Positions 5,696-6,976 of a DNA stretch of 6,976 bases are shown piece by piece. Both the position numbers and the translations under genes were made by a program. The DNA is from Ignavibacteriota bacterium (lineage in GTDB: Bacteria > Bacteroidota > Kapaibacteriia > Palsa-1295). Where the stretch lies: contig PLXB01000282.1 of the NCBI GenBank assembly GCA_003151215.1, positions 1 to 6,976 of the forward strand, in the 5' to 3' direction. Within the stretch, counting starts at the first letter, position 1. Each line of letters opens with the position of its first letter. The notes under the pieces were generated by a model that was not told where the DNA came from, did no database searches, and saw only the letters and a list, made by a program, of their open reading frames with translations.

Positions 5696-6366
5696 ACAAT
5701 TCTCTTTAACTCCGGCACTTCCAGAATCTTCCCGATCATCCTGTCATCTTCCAATGCTAAAATAAAAGCATGGGCGAGTTTTTCGCGGCTGATATTGCCT
5801 GAACGTCTGGCAACATCTCCTATTTTACCCGGGAGTAAGCCAAGCAGCACAAGAATAGGTCCCATAAATACAGGCCATTGCTGACCGGGTCCGACGATGA
5901 AAGCCGGACGGAAGATCGTCCAATCGAGTTGTGCGTTTATGATCGTTTGTTCGGCTCGTGCTTTTGTCTGTACATATTCGCTTTTGCCAATCGCTCCGGC
6001 TGAGAGAAAGAGGATTCGTTTTAATCCGCTTCGGTCCATGGCAACTGCCGAAGCAAGCGCAGAACCAAGATCGACTTCTACATAACTAAGCCCGGTTCTC
6101 TTGATCTCTTCTCTTCGTATGCCGGCAAGATGAACAAGCGCATCCGTACCTTCCAATGCCTTTTGTACATCAGTGGGATCTGTAGCGTCGCCAATAATAA
6201 ATTTGAGCTGCGAGGAATATTTCGATTGAAGATCGGATATTTTTTTTGCTGAGGATTTATTGCGGATAAGTGCGCGAACATGATAACCATGTTCAAGAAG
6301 CTGTTTTGTGACTTCCTGTCCGACAAATCCAGTTCCGCCTGTTACGCAAATGATCGAATGCTGCAT
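5692..6366 (-). CDS. Atypical SDR / NAD(P)-binding oxidoreductase-like protein (NDUFA9/YwnB-like), short
   Basis: This 224-residue Rossmann protein has the nucleotide-binding loop TGGTGFVG (9-16, GxxGxxG at G10, G13, G16). R31 and R35 after the second strand suggest NADPH preference. D60 in GDATDP fits the adenine-binding position and HLAG (79-82) the NNAG-like motif. S122 with Y131-x3-K135 could be a catalytic set, and FRPAFIVGPG (152-161) is the usual proline-rich turn. NDUFA9-like members are commonly near 300 residues. This one ends at about the core fold with a short C-terminal lobe, so it may bind NADPH for regulation or assembly and not catalyse a known reaction; that is inference. Its start lies 1 base after the stop of the TonB-dependent receptor gene, which suggests translational coupling. 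The stop codon comes from the adjoining palindromic repeat, so the last residues may have been changed by its insertion. No signal peptide is present; it is predicted cytoplasmic. Confidence 0.85.
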   Translation of the reverse strand: MQHSIICVTGGTGFVGQEVTKQLLEHGYHVRALIRNKSSAKKISDLQSKYSSQLKFIIGDATDPTDVQKALEGTDALVHLAGIRREEIKRTGLSYVEVDLGSALASAVAMDRSGLKRILFLSAGAIGKSEYVQTKARAEQTIINAQLDWTIFRPAFIVGPGQQWPVFMGPILVLLGLLPGKIGDVARRSGNISREKLAHAFILALEDDRMIGKILEVPELKRIV

Positions 6367-6367
6367 G

Positions 6368-6976
6368 TTAAAATCTATATCCTAATCCCAGCCGCAATGA
6401 TCGGGGAGTTCCTGCAGTGAAATGAAGGTCACTTGTGATCCCTGCTTCGCCGCGAAGCCTTGCATCTGTATCGAATTGCGCTTCATTCCATGCAACATTA
6501 AAAAGATTTTCAACATTCGCGAATACTTCGATCACGCCGAATCTGTAAGAAGTTGAAAGATCGAAAACAGAATATCCTTGTGCACGAATGCTGTTATCTT
6601 CATTTGCAGGGCGGTCATCAATATGCCGCAGCCGTAAAGCTCCGGAGAAATTATCTATATGGACTAATACATTGGCAGTCAGGGTAAGATTCGGTGCAAG
6701 TGGAATGTAGTTTTGTCCCGCAGGTGCATCGCGCAAATAACCTTTGGAGACTGTCATATCTCCTCCGAATGCTAACCATTCTATCGGAGTTACTCGTAAT
6801 TCCACATCGGCTCCCTGGCGGCGCGTTCTTCCGAGATCGGAAGTAGTGCCGTCGTCACCATTCCAAACCAATTCGCTTTCGAGATCCAGCCGCCAAAGTG
6901 AAACGCTTCCGGAGATAAGATCGGAAATCTTTCCGATACGCGCGCCGAGCTCCGCTCCGAAAGCACGAGGAATCGT
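6368..6976 (-). CDS. TonB-dependent receptor, C-terminal beta-barrel (partial, N-terminus outside window)
   Basis: This is the end of an outer-membrane TonB-dependent transporter. About 202 residues are visible and the frame is open to the right edge. A TTG at 6871 could be read as a start, but in-frame coding continues upstream with PRAFGAELGARIGK, which is typical barrel sequence, so the gene starts outside the window. Visible barrel features include alternating amphipathic strands, GRTRRQGADVELRVTP (a common turn-plus-strand motif of these receptors), YSVFDLSTSYRF followed by VEVFANVENLFN-type wording (here IEVFANVENLFNVAWNEAQF), and a C-terminal strand ending GLGYRF with the terminal aromatic recognised by the BAM complex. 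The plug domain and TonB box are not visible, so the ligand (siderophore, metal, cofactor or sugar) cannot be told. The SDR gene follows after 1 base. Confidence 0.92.
   Translation of the reverse strand, partial: TIPRAFGAELGARIGKISDLISGSVSLWRLDLESELVWNGDDGTTSDLGRTRRQGADVELRVTPIEWLAFGGDMTVSKGYLRDAPAGQNYIPLAPNLTLTANVLVHIDNFSGALRLRHIDDRPANEDNSIRAQGYSVFDLSTSYRFGVIEVFANVENLFNVAWNEAQFDTDARLRGEAGITSDLHFTAGTPRSLRLGLGYRF

Noticed and set aside
6869..6871. TTG start for a 167-residue protein on the minus strand
   Set aside because: The frame stays open to the window edge and the upstream residues are typical TonB-dependent receptor barrel sequence, so this is an internal codon.

Overview
The window looks like a chromosomal segment from the Bacteroidota/Chlorobiota (FCB) lineage, possibly Ignavibacteria- or Kapabacteria-like. 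The evidence is an M1 peptidase ending in a type IX secretion (Por) sorting domain, a Bacteroidota-type LptE lipoprotein next to a sigma-54 activator, a TonB-dependent receptor, and gene starts that almost all lack a clear Shine-Dalgarno sequence. Base composition is moderate and even. I see no phage genes, transposase, CRISPR array, tRNA or rRNA. The lineage is inferred from protein features, not from a database search.

Left part (1-1573, minus strand): a sigma-54 activator with an AAA+ domain and a Fis-type HTH but no receiver domain is followed 4 bases later by an LptE lipoprotein that runs off the left edge. A divergent intergenic region of about 80 bp carries a 7-bp dyad and separates this unit from the next genes.

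Middle part (1574-5005, plus strand): an exported M1 zinc aminopeptidase with a T9SS C-terminal domain comes first. It is followed by an unrecognised 96-residue protein, a 93-residue conserved-looking hypothetical, and, 8 bases further on, a PhnP-like metallo-beta-lactamase-fold hydrolase with complete active-site and structural-zinc ligands. The last three probably form one transcription unit.

Right part (5006-6976, minus strand): a TonB-dependent receptor (only its C-terminal barrel is in the window) is followed after 1 base by a short atypical SDR/NAD(P)-binding protein, and then by rpsT (ribosomal protein S20), which has a rho-independent terminator. Two unrelated long palindromic repeats flank rpsT: one of about 158 bp between the hydrolase gene and the rpsT terminator, and one of 91 bp between rpsT and the SDR gene. 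The second repeat supplies the SDR stop codon. These palindromes are the most distinctive non-coding structure here.

I did not find a clearly new multi-gene system. The best leads are the two palindromic repeats, the small hypothetical gene paired with the PhnP-like hydrolase, and the tight regulator-lptE coupling.
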